Assembly: GCA_009823505.1 (NCBI GenBank)
Contig: VZQC01000356.1
Coordinates: forward strand, 439,813-503,812
DNA: 64,000 bases
From: Rhizomys pruinosus
Lineage: Eukaryota > Chordata > Mammalia > Rodentia > Spalacidae
Direction of reading: 5' to 3'
The position numbers and the translations under genes are program-made. Numbering within the stretch: position 1 is the first letter of the stretch; the number at the start of each line of letters is the position of its first letter. The notes beneath the pieces were generated by a model. It saw only the letters and a program-made list of their open reading frames with translations, did no database searches and was not told the origin of the DNA. Positions 49,002 to 60,655 of this stretch are shown here, piece after piece.

Positions 49002-51248
49002 ATGGATTTCTTTAGTGGGCTTGGTAGTTTCTGGATCCAGCTCTCCAAGCCAATGAAGCCAAGAGTTATTGACACCTCTCCTGGTGGCATGAAGAGGAAT
49101 GATAATCCTTGGTACAGACTATTTGATGTAATTATGAAGATAGATCCATTTGACTCACCTAACTCTCCTCTTGTGAGAAGCAAGGAATTTAGTGACTCTA
49201 TATATAAAACGTTTGAGAAGTTTTGGAAAAATAAGGAAAATAATGATGTTGCCTTGTTGCTCCTAGCATTTCTAGGTAAAGTGACAGAGGAAAATAAGGA
49301 GCTCAGTGATAAAATTGACCAGCTCCAGATTTGAAACAACAGGTTAAAAGTTTCCAAGTGTGTTAATTCATGAATTACATTTTCTTCTGTTAAGTATGGC
49401 AGGGTCTTCGTGTGGTTTATAACATCTCCTAACCATTAGAGGATGTAAGCTTGTGGCATCAGCCGTTGGTTATTCTTCCAAGGAGAGAGCTAATAGCCAA
49501 TTAGATTTGGGATATACAGACATATGGCTGCCACTGCTGCACAGTATTTCCAGGCAGATGAGGTGTAGCTGATGCTGACGGAGGAGTCTTGCTTGACTCA
49601 AGGAGACCTATATTTGCTTTATTGATTTAGTGGTCTTTGGTAACACTCTCTGGCATTCCAGAGACCATCTATCTACTTGCAAGTGCAGAAGAAAATGTAA
49701 TTCATGAATTAACATACCACAAAACATCTGTGTCTATACCAAAGTAACCTACCATAACAATTAGTACTGTTTAAATACCTATATATCTAATTGTGTGTGC
49801 TTCATTAGTAGTATTGAAAGGCTATATATTAGACGGTTTAATACCTAAATATCTAATTGCATGTGCTTCATTAGTAGGATCGAAAGATTATGCCTGGACA
49901 AGCTGGCAGCCCATGAAAGAAAACAGCCTGAACTGACTAGAGACCAAGACATCAGCTCCAGAGAAAGTAGAGTATTTTGCTTCTCATCCACCTGTGCCCC
50001 TTTTCTAAGCCTAGGGAACAATCTTCGGAAGAGTGGGCATGGTAGAACGTAAGGGCTGTGATTGGGGTTAATGGTGAAACTACAACAATATAGACTGGAC
50101 ACTCATTTGATCAACTTGATTGAACATACAAGCCCCCCCTGCTGGATGGTGGGACCCATGAGCTGTGTGGGATTGGGCACAACTGCTTGCAAATTGGTTT
50201 TACATGAAGGATGCTTGTACTCACAAATTATCACTTATTGTTAAAAAAAATGAAAAAAAAACAAAACAAAAAAGCAGAGAAAGATGCAGAAAACGTACGG
50301 CAGAATGCATGATCTGGGATGGGTAGGAGTGGGGGGGAAGGGAAGGGGATATACGCCTGAACTGAATTGGAAAATGATGTATGAAACACAAAAAGCATCA
50401 ATAAAAAAAATTAGTTAACAAATGGAAAAAAAAAAGTTTCCAAGTGTGCTCTGGAAGAGCATCTTCTCTCCAGTAGCCAAAGAGCTAAAGCTGCAGAAAA
50501 TCAAGATAGAGCCCTTATTATATGTTTGGCTGATTTACAATACAAATTTAATTCCCAGCTGCAAAGTGTGTCAGGAGTCAAAGTGAGAGCAGTGGTGGGG
50601 AAAGTGTGGAACCATGAAACTTGGGATGGAGATGTGTGGGAGAACCATGATGATGAGGATTTTGAACCCTCCGATTCTGAGGGATTTTCTTTATCTGAGG
50701 AATTAATCTCCCCATCCTCAGCAGAGAATCCACACCCTGCAGATCCCTCCTCCCCACCCTTGCCTGAGGAAGCTAATCTTCCCCTCCCAGTGGGAGATAA
50801 TGTCCCTCAGGGCCCAACAGTTGTTGCCTCTAGACCTATAATCAGAGTCAAGGCTAAGCAAGCCCCTAAAGGTGAGATAGAAAGTTTGGTCCATGAACAG
50901 GTGTGCTACACCAGTAAAGAAATTAGTGAGTTTGCCGATTCATTCTGGCAGAAGCCTAAGGAATATGTGTGGGAATGGATTTTAAGGGTGTGGGATAATG
51001 GTGGAAGTAATACAAAATTGGATGAGACTGAGTTTATCGATATGAACCCACTGAGTAGAGATTCTGGGTTTAACATGGAAGCTTGGGCAGTTAAAAAAGC
51101 TGTTAAAAGTTTATTTGAGTGTTTGGCTGATGTATTTATTAAAACATGGCCTACTAACAGCAAGTTAGAGATGCCTGATATTCCTTGGCTTAGTATTGAT
51201 GAAGTGATTGTGAGGGTCAGGCAGATGGGCATGCTGGAGTGGATTTGA
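49002..51248 (+). pseudogene. ERVL gag, split by family F
   Basis: N-terminal part 49,002-49,334 (110 codons, ends in TGA). After the inserted family F copy (49,363-50,432) gag resumes at 50,449, with a 240-codon frame 50,526-51,248. It has an acidic block (ENHDDEDFEPSDSEG), a proline-rich linker (about residues 65-100), and a capsid-like helical end (AVKKAVKSLFECLADVF). Gag forms the particle core. Downstream 51,250-51,700 still matches a gag end but is full of stops. Confidence 0.85.
49363..50432 (+). mobile_element. Family F copy F4, with inverted 5' part
   Basis: Perfect 16-bp duplication 'aaagtttccaagtgtg' (49,347-49,362 and 50,433-50,448) brackets the insertion in ERVL gag. The 3' portion (about 49,690-50,432) is forward and ends 'catcaataaaaaaa' plus an A-rich tail. 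The 5' portion (49,363 to about 49,685) is the reverse complement of F3 positions about 30,757-31,080. Both sides of the switch share 'gtaattcatgaattaac'. This is the classic twin-priming product of LINE-1 reverse transcription. Confidence 0.9.
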
Positions 51249-51793
51249 AGTATAAAACTACATTCTTCACAATATGAATATCCGGAGGACATGCCTTTCA
51301 CTGAGTTTATAAGATAGAAAGCACTGAGAGAGACACCAGAACATTTGAAAAGCTTTGTTTTTGTTCTATTTCTTATGCCAGATCTTACAGTTAGAGAAGT
51401 TGTTGCTTGCTTGCAAAATTAAATGTACACATAATAAGTTTAACAGGACCTCAGGGTAGGCGTCAGGTGGCAGCACTGAATTACAGAAGGCCAGATGAGT
51501 GTAGTTATCATAATTATCATAATGGGTGGCAAAGGCAAAACAATGCCTATAATGGCATGACACGAAATGATCTTTGGAAGATGCTAATTAATTATGGTGT
51601 TCCCAGGAACCAAATACATAGGAAGCCTACTAAGTTTTTATTTGATCTGTATAAGCAGAAAAGCTCTAGAACAAATGACAGAAACTAAATATTGGATTTT
51701 AGCAGTAGCAAATCCCGTCCAGTTAACGAGTTTCCAGACTTGAGCCAGTTCACAGTCCCAGAACCCCTTGAATGAAGAGGTGGCTGAGTTCTG

Positions 51794-52051
51794 ATGAGGA
51801 AGGACCTTGTCACAATACCAAAGAGTTATGCTGTTTGCCTTCCTCCTCTCCTTCCCCAGAGGGACCTGAGGCCTTTTACTAGGGTAACTGTACACTGGGG
51901 AAAAGGAAATGATCAGACCTTTGGAGGACTATTGGATACTGGTTCTGAGTTGACACTGATGCCAGGAGACCCTAAAAAGCATTGTGGCCCTCCAGTTAAA
52001 GTAGGGGCCTATGGATGTCAGCTGATAAATGGAGTTTTGGCTGAAGTCTGA
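51794..52051 (+). pseudogene. ERVL protease region
   Basis: Aspartic-protease signature LLDTGSELTLMPGD with the catalytic Asp-Thr-Gly intact, in an 85-codon frame. Upstream and downstream frames are broken. Retroviral protease cuts Gag and Pol. Confidence 0.8.
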
Positions 52052-52140
52052 CTCACAGTGGGCCCAGTGTGTCCCAGAACTCATCCTGCACTTATTTCCC
52101 CAGTCCCAGAATGTATAATTGGGATAGATATCATTAGAAA

Positions 52141-53354
52141 TTGGCAGAATCCCCACATTGGTTCCCTGACCTGTGGAATGAGGGCTATTATGGTTGGAAA
52201 GGCCAAATGGAAACCATTGGTGTTGCCTCTACCAGGGACAATAGTGAACCAAATCAGTATCATATCCCTGGAGGGATTGCAGAAATGAGTGCCACTATCG
52301 AGGATTTGAAAGATGCAGGGGTGGTGATTCCTACCACATCTCCATTTAACTCTCCAATTTGGCCTGTGCAAAAGACAGATGGATCTTTGAGAATGACAGA
52401 TGACTATTGAAAACTCAACCAATAGTGACACCAATTGCAGCCGCTGTACCAGATGTGGTGACCTTACTTGAGCATATTAATATGTGTCCTGGTACCTGGT
52501 ATGCAGCTACTGATCTGGCCAATGCTTTCTTCTCAATACCGGTACATAAGGACCACCAGAAGCAATTTGCTTTCAGCTGGCAAGGCCAACAGTATACCTT
52601 TACTGTCTTACCTCAGGGGTATGTTAACTCTCCAGCCTTGTGCCATAACTTAGTTAGAAGGGATCTTGATCGCCTGACTCTTCCACAAAATATCACACTG
52701 GTCCACTATATTGATGATGTTATGCTGATTGGACCCAGTGAACAGGAGGTAGCAGCTAGTCTAGACTTGTTGGTAAAGCATATGCACATGAGAGGATGGG
52801 AAATAAATCCAACTAAAATTCAAGGGCCATCTACCTCGGTGAAGTTTCTAGGAGTTCAGTGGTGTGGAGCATGCAGAGACATTCCTTCTAAGGTAAAGAA
52901 TAAGTTGTTGCACCTGGCCCCTCCCTCCACCAAGAAAGAAGCACAACGTTTGGTGGGCCTTTTTGGATTCTGGAGGCAGCACATTCCTCATCTGGGTGTG
53001 TTACTATGACCCATATATCATGTGACCCAGAAGGCAGCAAACTTTGAGTGGGGCTTGGAACAGGAGAAGGCTCTTCAACAGGTACAGGCTGCAGTGCAGG
53101 CTGCTCTGCCCCTAGGGCCATATGATCCAGCAGACCCAATGGTGCTTGAGGTATCAGTGGCAGATAGAGACACCTTCTGGAGTCTGTGGCAGGTTCCCAT
53201 AGGGGAATCACAAATGAGGCCCTTGGGATTTTGGAGTAAGGCTCTACCTTCATCTGCAAACAACTATTCTCCTTTTGAAAGACAGCTCTTAGCCTGCTAT
53301 TGGGACTTAGTGGAAACTGAAATTTTGACAATGGGCCACCAAGTCAAGATGTGA
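52141..53354 (+). pseudogene. ERVL reverse transcriptase
   Basis: Fingers and palm ([14 protein letters not shown] at about 52,350; [24 protein letters not shown]) and the catalytic YIDD at 52,707-52,718 are recognisable. The frame 52,407-53,009 (200 codons) is open; stops fall at about 52,408 and 53,007, and the thumb/connection continues at 53,022-53,354. The YIDD box keeps both active-site aspartates. Disabled by stops. Confidence 0.9.
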
Positions 53355-53512
53355 CCTGAGCTACCCATCATGAGCTGGGTGTTATCTGACCCACCAGACC
53401 ATAAAGTAGGACGTGTGTAGCAACAGTCCATTATCAAATGAAAATGGTACATACATGACAGCACCAGGGCAGGCCCTGAGGGCACAACAAGCTGCATGAA
53501 GAAGTTGCCCAA

Positions 53513-54088
53513 ATGTCTATGGTTCCCACTTCTGTTACAATGCCCCCTGTGCTTAAGCATGCACCTATGGCTTCATGGGGATTGCCCTATGATCAGTTGA
53601 CTGAGGAAGAGAAGACTAGTGCCTGGTTTACTGATGGTTCTGATTGCTATGCAGGCACCACCAAGAGGTGGACAGCTGCAGCATTACAGCCTATTTCTGA
53701 AACAACCATAAAGGACACTGGTGAAGGAAAGTCTTCACAGTGGGTAGAACTTCGGGCAGTGCACATAGTTGGGCATTTTGCCTAGAAGGAGAAATGGCCA
53801 GAGGTTCGATTATATACTGATTCATGGGCTGTAGCCAATGGTTTGGCTGGATTGTCAGGGACTTGGAAGGAGCATGACTGGGTGATTGGTGAGAAAGACA
53901 TTTGGGGAAGAAGTATGTGGATAGAGCTCTCTGAATGGTCAAAGGATGTGAAGATACTTGTGTCTCATGTAAATGCTCATCAAAAGGTGATCTCAGCAGA
54001 GGATGAGTTTAATAATCAAATAGATCAGATGACTCATTCTGTGGATTGTCATCCTCTTTCTCCAGATATCCCTGTTGTTTCTCAATGA
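53513..54088 (+). pseudogene. ERVL RNase H
   Basis: Acidic RNase H residues sit in AWFTDGSD, QWVELRAVH and YTDSWAVANG, followed by SHVNAHQ and NNQIDQMTHS. One TAG interrupts at about 53,783. The enzyme removes RNA from the RNA-DNA hybrid. Confidence 0.87.
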
Positions 54089-54730
54089 GCCCATGAACAA
54101 AGTGGTCATGGTGGCAGAGATGGAGGTTATGAATGGGCTTGACAGCATGGACTTCCACTCACCAAGGCTGATCTGGCTACAGCTGCAAATGAGTGTCATA
54201 TTTGCCAACAGCAGAGACCAACATTGAGCCCCTGATATGGTGCTATTTCTCGGGGTGACCAGCCAGCAACATGGTGGCTGGTTGACTACATTGGACCACT
54301 TCCATCATGGAAGGGACAGCATTTTGTCCTTGGAGGAATAGATACTTATTCTCGTTATGGGTTTGCCTTTCCTGCATGTAATGCTTCTGCCAATACTACC
54401 ATCCAGAAACTTGCAGAATGCCTTATTCACCATCATGGTATTGCTTGAAGCATCGCTTCTGACCAAGGAACTCACTTCAGAGCCACAGAAGTGTGACAGT
54501 GGGCCCATGGTCATGGTATGCTCTGGTCTTAGCATGTTCCCCACCATCCAGAAGCAGCTGGCTTGATAGAACGATGGAATGGCCTCTTGAAGACACAGTT
54601 ATGGTGCCAATTAGGTAGCAATACCCTGGAGTGCTGGGGCAAGGTTCTCCAGCAGGTAGTATATGCTTTGAACCAGCATCCACTATATGGTACTTTTTCA
54701 CCTATAGCCAGAATTCATGGGTCCAGGAAC
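54089..54730 (+). pseudogene. ERVL integrase
   Basis: Zinc-binding His-His...Cys-x2-Cys relic (HEQSGH near 54,092; CHICQ near 54,197), core aspartates in LVDYIGPLP (about 54,280) and SDQGTHF (about 54,455), and the glutamate in the GLIERWNG block (about 54,565). At least three stops lie between them. It runs without a gap into dUTPase. Confidence 0.87.
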
Positions 54731-54789
54731 CAAGGGGTGGAAGTGGGAGTGATTCCACTTGCTATCACCCCTAGTGACCCAGTAGGAAA

Positions 54790-55129
54790 ATTATTGCTTT
54801 CTGTACCCATGACCATGCATTCTGCTGGTCTAGATGCTTTGGCTCCAAAGGTGGGAGTGCTTTTACCAGGAGATACAGCAAACATTACATTGAACTGGAA
54901 GCTAATATTTCACCCTGGCCACTTTGGGCTTCTACTGCCCTTAAGCCAACAGGCTAAGGAAGGAATAACAGTAGTAGGAGGAGTGATTGATCTAGACTAT
55001 CAGGGGGAAATTGGACTTTTTCTCCACAATGGGGGCAAGGAAGATTATGTCTGGAAGGGAGGAGATGCTGTAGGGCTTCTTCTGATGCTACCATGTCCTA
55101 AGATTAAGGTTAATGGGAAACTCCAATAA
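54790..55129 (+). pseudogene. ERVL dUTPase domain at the end of pol
   Basis: The open frame 54,563-55,129 (188 codons) joins the integrase end to a dUTPase-like domain. Motif 1 is HSAGLDALAP (residues 87-95), motif 3 is GVIDLDYQGEIG (140-151, with the catalytic Asp and Tyr), and WKGGDAVGLLLM (164-175) is the motif 4 region. The C-terminal glycine-rich motif is not evident. dUTPase converts dUTP to dUMP to limit uracil in cDNA. A dUTPase after integrase is a known peculiarity of ERV-L and some lentiviruses. This stretch is open, but upstream pol is broken. Confidence 0.85.
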
Positions 55130-55320
55130 CCCAAACCAGATAGGACAATAAATGGTCCAGAACCTTCAGGGAGGAAAGTATGGGTCACTCCTCCAGGGAA
55201 AGAGCCAAGACCTGCAGAGGTGCTAGCTGATGGTGGAGGAAATACAGAATGGTTAGTAGAAGAAGGTAGTCGTAAATATCAGCTGAGGCTATGGGACAAG
55301 TTTCAGAATCGTGGATTAGA

Positions 55321-58300
55321 GTGAAGAGGCATTTAAGACTCACATTGGAATACAGGCAAGGAGAAGCCCATATGCCAGGATCACGAAGAAGAGACTACAC
55401 TGGAAAGGGGCAGGATAATCCCACGCCAAGCTTTACCAACCCTATGGAAGACTCCTGCAGTGGGATCCCTCTGGGGATGCCCCAGGATACAGACATCAGA
55501 AACACAATTGGGAACATACTTAAAGAACTACAAGATCATAAAGAACAAATTAAAGAACTAAGAAAAGAGAATGAGGAACTCAAGAAGGACCGAGAGAGAG
55601 AGAATGACAAGTTCCGGAAGGAAGTAGAAACACTGAAAAGATCCCATGCTGAAAAAGAAAAAGAAACCAACCAGCAAACAAAAGAGCTACAAAAAGAGAT
55701 CGAGAAGCTCCAAAAAGAAATAGAAACACTAAAGAAATCAGAAGAGGAAATGAAAAAGGAAATCAAACACTCATCCATTCAAGAGGAAAGGAATGAAAAA
55801 AGCCTCAGAAGCAGAATGGAGGAAGCAGAACAAAGAATATCAGACCTGGAGGATAACACAGAACAACTAAAAACCTCAAGGAAAGATTATGAAAAATTTA
55901 AAAATACACAAAAATGGAACAACCAGGAGCTGTGGGACACTATGAAAAGATCAAACCTCCGCATCATAGGAATAGAGGAAGGAGAAGAATCCCAAGAGAA
56001 AGGTATTGATCAGATCTTCAACAGAATAATAGATGAAAACTTCCCCAAACTAAAAAAGGACAAACCAATACCAATACAAGAAGCACATAGAACTCCAAAC
56101 AGACAAGATCAGAAAAGAAATTCTCCACGCCACATCATAGTTAAAATGCTAGACACCCAAAACAAAGACAAAATCCTTAAAGCCACAAGAGAAAAACAAC
56201 AAGTGACCTATAAGGGGAAACCTATCAGAATTACAACTGACTTCTCAATGCAAACTATGAAAGCAAGAAGAACCTGGAGCAAAGCATTCCCAGTGTTAAG
56301 GGACAATAGATGCCAACCCAGGTTACTATACCCAGCAAAAATGTCAATTATAGTTGAAGGAGAGAGAAAAACCTTCCATGACATAAACAACTTGAAAGAA
56401 TACATGTCCGGAAAACCAACCCTTCAGAGAATACTTGAAGCAATTCAAAGAACAGAAGAAAGGAGCAACCAACCCCAGGCACCTAGAAGGAGAAATCAAT
56501 AAAAGCATAACTGCAGAAGTAGAAACCTAAATCAAAACCGCAGATGGATAATAAGGCAAAAGGAAGCAACACAAACCTATCAGTCATAACCTTAAATATT
56601 AATGGACTAAATTCCCCAATCAAAAGACATAGACTGGGAGACTGGATTAGGAAACAGAATCCATCGATATGCTGTCTACAAGAAACACATCTTACCTTCA
56701 AGGACAGGCACCACCTTAAAGTGAAGGGATGGAAAAAAATATTCCAAGCAAATGGTACCAAAAAGAAAGCAGGTGTTGCTATTTTAATATCGGATAAAAT
56801 AGACTTCAAAGTAAAAGAAATCAGAAGAGACAAAGAAGGCCATTACATTTTCATCAAAGGAACAATCCACCAAGAAGATTTCACAATTATGAATATATAT
56901 GCCCCAAATTCTGGTGCACCAAACTTTATAAAGACAATTCTCCAGGACCACAAGTCACAGACTAACCCCAGCACACTCATAGTGGGAGATTTCAATACCC
57001 CACTGAGTCCTTTGGATAGGTCAACAGGACAAAAAATAAACAGAGAGACATCTGAACTGAACGATATGATACACCAAATGGACCTCATAGACCTCTACCG
57101 AACATTCCATCCTAATACCAGAGAATACACTTTCTACTCAGCACCCCACGGAACATTCTCCAAAATCGACCACATCCTGGGACACAGAAGAAACCTCTAC
57201 AAATACAAAAAGATTGAAATAATTTCATGCATCCTGTCAGACCACAGTGCAATGAAGCTCAACATCAACACCAGGACAAGCCCTCCTGCCTACAAGAACA
57301 CATGGAGACTAAACAACACACTCTTGAATAATGAATGGGTCAAGGAAGAGATAAAGAAAGAAATAAAAACATTCCTGGAACTGAATGACAATGACAATAC
57401 AACACAACAAAACTTATGGGATACCTTAAAAGCAGTCCTAAGAGGGAAATTTATAGCCCTGGGTGCCTACATTAGAAAAACAGAAAGAGCACAAGTGAAT
57501 GATCTAACACTACAGCTAAAAGCACTTGAGAGGCAACAACAGATGAACCCTAAACGCAACAGACAGGAAGAAATAACAAAAATCAGAGCAGAAATCAATG
57601 AAATAGAAACAAAGAAAACAATACAAAAAATCAATGAAGCCAAAAGTTGGTTCTTTGAAAGAATAAACAAGATAGACAGACCTCTAGCCCAGTTAACAAA
57701 AAGAAAGAAGGAACAACTCCAAATCAATACAATCTGTGATGAAAAGGGAAATATCACAACGGACAAGGAAAAGATCAAGAAAATTATATGGGAATATTAC
57801 AAGAACCTATATTCTACCAAGTTTGAAAATCTAGAAGAAATGGATGAATATCTGAAATCTTGGGAATCACCAAAGCTTGGCCAAGAGGAGACCAGCAGCT
57901 TAAACAGACCCATAACATATGAAGAAATAGAGGATGTAGTAAGAAGCCTCCCAACTAAAAAAAGCCCAGGCCCAGACGGTTTCACAGCAGAATTCTATAA
58001 AACATTTCAAAAAGACCTACAACCATTATTTCTGAAACTGTTTAGAAGTATACAATCAGAGGGAACTCTCCCAAATTCCTTCTATGAAGCCAACATCACT
58101 CTATTACCAAAACCAGGCAAAGATACAACCAAAAAGGAGAATTATAGACCCATCTCCCTCATGAACACAGATGCCAAAATTCTAAACAGAATACTGGCAA
58201 ATCGCATACAGACCCACATCAAGAAGATCATCCATCATGACCAAGTTGGATTCATACCAGAGATGCAGGGATGGTTCAACATACGAAAATCAATAAACAT

Positions 58301-59893
58301 CATCAAACACATAAACGGAATCAAAGACAAAAACCACACCATCATCTCAATTGATGCTGAAAAAGCCTTTGACAAAATCCAGCATCCCTTCATGCTTAAA
58401 GTCCTAGAAGGAATTGGATTGGAGGGATCATTCCTCAATGTAATCAAAGCCATATACAGGAAACCCACAGCCAATATCATCCTAAATGGGGAAATGACAG
58501 AAACATTCCCTTTAAAGGTAGGAACTCGGCAAGGCTGCCCCCTATCACCACTCCTCTTCAATATAGTGCTTGAAACACTTGCTAGAGCAATAAGGCAAGA
58601 AAAGGATATTAAAGGAGTACTAATTGGAAAAGAGGAAGTCAAACTATCCCTATTTGCTGATGATATGATTGTTTACTTAAGGGATGCAAAAAACTCCACC
58701 AGAAAACTCCTAGAAACGATTAACAGCTTCAGCAAAGTGGCAGGATACAAAATTAACCTTAGAAAATCAATGGCCTTTCTTTACACCAAGAACAAGCAAC
58801 TGGAGAAAGAATTCAAAGAGACCTTCCCACTCACAATAGCCTCAAAAACAATAAGATACCTAGGAACAAACCTAACCAAAGACACCAAAGACCTCTACAA
58901 CAAAAATTTTAAACCCTTAAAGAAAGAAATTGAAGAAGACCTCAGAAGATGGAAAAACCTCCCATGCTCATGGATTGGGAAAATTAACATTGTAAAAATG
59001 TCCATTTTACCAAAACTCTTGTATAGATTTAATGCAATCCCAATCAAAATCCCCAAGAGTTTCTTCACAGGCTTGGAAACAAAAGTTCTTAAATTCATTT
59101 GGAAAAACAAAAGACCCCGAATAGCCAAATCAATCCTGAGTGAAAAGAGCTACACAGGAGGGATCTCTATACCAGATTTTAAACTATACTACAGGGCTAT
59201 AGTCATAAAAACAGCCTGGTACTGGCACAAAAACAGACCTGTTGACCAATGGAACAAAACCGAAGATCCAAATCTGAGCACATACAATTTCAGCCATCTC
59301 ATATTTGACAAGGGGGCCAAGAAACCACAATGGAGAAAAGACAGCATCTTCAGCAAGTGGTGTTGGCAAAACTGGATCACCACTTGTAGAAGAATGAAAT
59401 TAAACCCCTACCTCTCACCCTGTACAAAAGTCAACTCCAGATGGATTAAAGACCTCAACGTGAAACCCCAAACTCTGAAGGTGATAGAAGAAAAAGTTGG
59501 CAGCAGACTACAAGACATAGGCGTAGGAAAAGACTTCCTAAATCAGACAGCAGCTGCACAAGAATTAAGGTCGACAATTGACAAATGGGACCTCATCAAA
59601 CTCAAAAGCTTCTGTACATCAAAAGAAACAATCAAGGAAGTGAAGAGAAATCCCACAGAGTGGGAGGAAACCTTCACTGCAGATACATCTGACAAAGCAT
59701 TGATTTCCAGAATATATAAACTACTCAAAAAACAAAGAAAAAAGAAAACAAATGACCCACTCAATAGATGGAGCAAAGAACTGAACAGAGACTTCACAAG
59801 CGAGGAATTAGAGATGTCTGAGAAACACCTCAAGAACTGTTCAACATCACTAATCATTAAGGAAATGCAAATGAAAACCACTTTAAGATATCT
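55321..59893 (+). mobile_element. LINE-1 C, forward, both ends missing
   Basis: Carries an intact ORF1 and an ORF2 open for 1,100-odd codons, the best-preserved element here. Its 5' boundary is in or just before 55,330, leaving little 5'UTR. Its 3' end stops inside ORF2 at 59,893, where it joins the B2 part of the dimeric SINE known from 8,850. No 3'UTR, tail or target duplication. Confidence 0.92.
55372..56502 (+). CDS. LINE-1 ORF1 protein, intact
   Basis: 376 residues from ATG 55,372. An upstream in-frame ATG at 55,291 lies in ERVL-derived sequence, and the two reversed LINE-1 copies also start with Met-Pro. Residues about 44-180 form a long charged coiled coil (KELRKENEELKKDRE...) that drives trimerisation. 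Residues about 196-280 are the RNA-recognition domain (NLRIIGIEEGEESQEKG), followed by the C-terminal domain (MSIIVEGERKTFHD). The protein coats LINE-1 RNA in cytoplasmic RNPs and has nucleic-acid chaperone activity. No stop or frameshift, which suggests recent origin. ORF2 begins 41 bases after the stop. With the 5'UTR promoter lost, transcription would need a neighbouring promoter. Confidence 0.93.
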   Translation: MPGSRRRDYTGKGQDNPTPSFTNPMEDSCSGIPLGMPQDTDIRNTIGNILKELQDHKEQIKELRKENEELKKDRERENDKFRKEVETLKRSHAEKEKETNQQTKELQKEIEKLQKEIETLKKSEEEMKKEIKHSSIQEERNEKSLRSRMEEAEQRISDLEDNTEQLKTSRKDYEKFKNTQKWNNQELWDTMKRSNLRIIGIEEGEESQEKGIDQIFNRIIDENFPKLKKDKPIPIQEAHRTPNRQDQKRNSPRHIIVKMLDTQNKDKILKATREKQQVTYKGKPIRITTDFSMQTMKARRTWSKAFPVLRDNRCQPRLLYPAKMSIIVEGERKTFHDINNLKEYMSGKPTLQRILEAIQRTEERSNQPQAPRRRNQ

Positions 59894-59906
59894 CTCCAGC
59901 CCCTGA
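56544..59906 (+). CDS. LINE-1 ORF2: endonuclease-reverse transcriptase, C-terminally truncated
   Basis: 1,120 codons without a break; rodent ORF2 is usually near 1,280. The N-terminal endonuclease keeps its catalytic set: NING (about 18-21), QETH (E47), GDFN (D149, N151) and SDHSA (D233, H234). Reverse transcriptase motifs include [20 protein letters not shown] and the active-site FADD at residues 704-707. The last four or five codons come from the SINE sequence it is fused to. The missing C-terminal ~160 residues hold the Cys-rich motif needed for efficient retrotransposition, so this copy is probably inactive although its enzymatic domains look intact. Confidence 0.93.
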   Translation: MDNKAKGSNTNLSVITLNINGLNSPIKRHRLGDWIRKQNPSICCLQETHLTFKDRHHLKVKGWKKIFQANGTKKKAGVAILISDKIDFKVKEIRRDKEGHYIFIKGTIHQEDFTIMNIYAPNSGAPNFIKTILQDHKSQTNPSTLIVGDFNTPLSPLDRSTGQKINRETSELNDMIHQMDLIDLYRTFHPNTREYTFYSAPHGTFSKIDHILGHRRNLYKYKKIEIISCILSDHSAMKLNINTRTSPPAYKNTWRLNNTLLNNEWVKEEIKKEIKTFLELNDNDNTTQQNLWDTLKAVLRGKFIALGAYIRKTERAQVNDLTLQLKALERQQQMNPKRNRQEEITKIRAEINEIETKKTIQKINEAKSWFFERINKIDRPLAQLTKRKKEQLQINTICDEKGNITTDKEKIKKIIWEYYKNLYSTKFENLEEMDEYLKSWESPKLGQEETSSLNRPITYEEIEDVVRSLPTKKSPGPDGFTAEFYKTFQKDLQPLFLKLFRSIQSEGTLPNSFYEANITLLPKPGKDTTKKENYRPISLMNTDAKILNRILANRIQTHIKKIIHHDQVGFIPEMQGWFNIRKSINIIKHINGIKDKNHTIISIDAEKAFDKIQHPFMLKVLEGIGLEGSFLNVIKAIYRKPTANIILNGEMTETFPLKVGTRQGCPLSPLLFNIVLETLARAIRQEKDIKGVLIGKEEVKLSLFADDMIVYLRDAKNSTRKLLETINSFSKVAGYKINLRKSMAFLYTKNKQLEKEFKETFPLTIASKTIRYLGTNLTKDTKDLYNKNFKPLKKEIEEDLRRWKNLPCSWIGKINIVKMSILPKLLYRFNAIPIKIPKSFFTGLETKVLKFIWKNKRPRIAKSILSEKSYTGGISIPDFKLYYRAIVIKTAWYWHKNRPVDQWNKTEDPNLSTYNFSHLIFDKGAKKPQWRKDSIFSKWCWQNWITTCRRMKLNPYLSPCTKVNSRWIKDLNVKPQTLKVIEEKVGSRLQDIGVGKDFLNQTAAAQELRSTIDKWDLIKLKSFCTSKETIKEVKRNPTEWEETFTADTSDKALISRIYKLLKKQRKKKTNDPLNRWSKELNRDFTSEELEMSEKHLKNCSTSLIIKEMQMKTTLRYLSSP

Positions 59907-60069
59907 ATACAATTTTTAAATGTGTTGACAATCATTCAAGTTCCCAAATCCAAAAATTAAAGGTCATTATGAGTGAGATATAAAATTAAAGTAGGGAAAT
60001 ATATACTAATATAATCTAAGCAGAAACCTTAAGAACAGTAGATAAATAATTGGATATAAAAATCATAAG

Positions 60070-60225
60070 TGACTGGCAGGTGTGGTGGCACATGCCTTTA
60101 ATCCCAGCACCCAGGAGGCAGAGGTAGGCAGATCTCTATGAGTTCAAGGCCAACCTGGTCTACACAGAGAGCTCCAGGCCAGCTTGGACTAAAGGCAGAC
60201 CCTGTCTCAAAAAGACCAATAAAAT
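60070..60225 (+). mobile_element. B1 SINE (shared with copy B)
   Basis: Same site as 9,572-9,722. Confidence 0.93.
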
Positions 60226-60387
60226 CATTAGTGACTTAAGGAAAGCTAACATAAATAAGAACAGTGCATTTGATCTTATACCATAGAAAAAATGTGAAAA
60301 GTAGAATGCAAAAAATTATATTGAAATGTTTAATGGAAAATGATCAAATCAATGCCAATGCAGAGAAAGGCAATGTGATTAGGTGTC

Positions 60388-60566
60388 TATTTATTTATTT
60401 ATTTATTTATTTATTTATTTTTGTCTTTTTGAGACAGGATTGCACTGTATTGTCAGCTGTCCTGTAACTTACTATGTAGACCCGATTGACCTTGAACTCA
60501 CAGATATCCACTTGCCTCTGCCCCCGAAGTGTCAGGATTAAAGATGTGTGCCACCATGCCTGGTTT
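60388..60566 (-). mobile_element. B1 SINE, reversed, with (TTTA)n tail
   Basis: Same site as 9,896-10,042. The tail is a (TTTA)n tract at 60,388-60,420. Confidence 0.92.
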
Positions 60567-60655
60567 AAGATGTCTAATCAATATATCCAATCCCAGAAAA
60601 GAAATAAGAAATACAATTAACAAATAGGAAGTAAAGCTGTAAATTAAAATAGAAA

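Larger units (their letters stand above)
48229..55320 (+). mobile_element. ERVL provirus copy 3, most complete; no 3' LTR
   Basis: 5' LTR 48,229-48,957 (enlarged by a B2), leucine-type primer site at 48,963-48,977, gag, protease, RT, RNase H, integrase and dUTPase in the order typical of ERV-L, which has no env. Every region has at least one stop or frameshift. A 1-kb family F copy splits gag. After dUTPase the sequence passes directly into LINE-1 at about 55,321 and no 3' LTR is seen. Confidence 0.93.
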
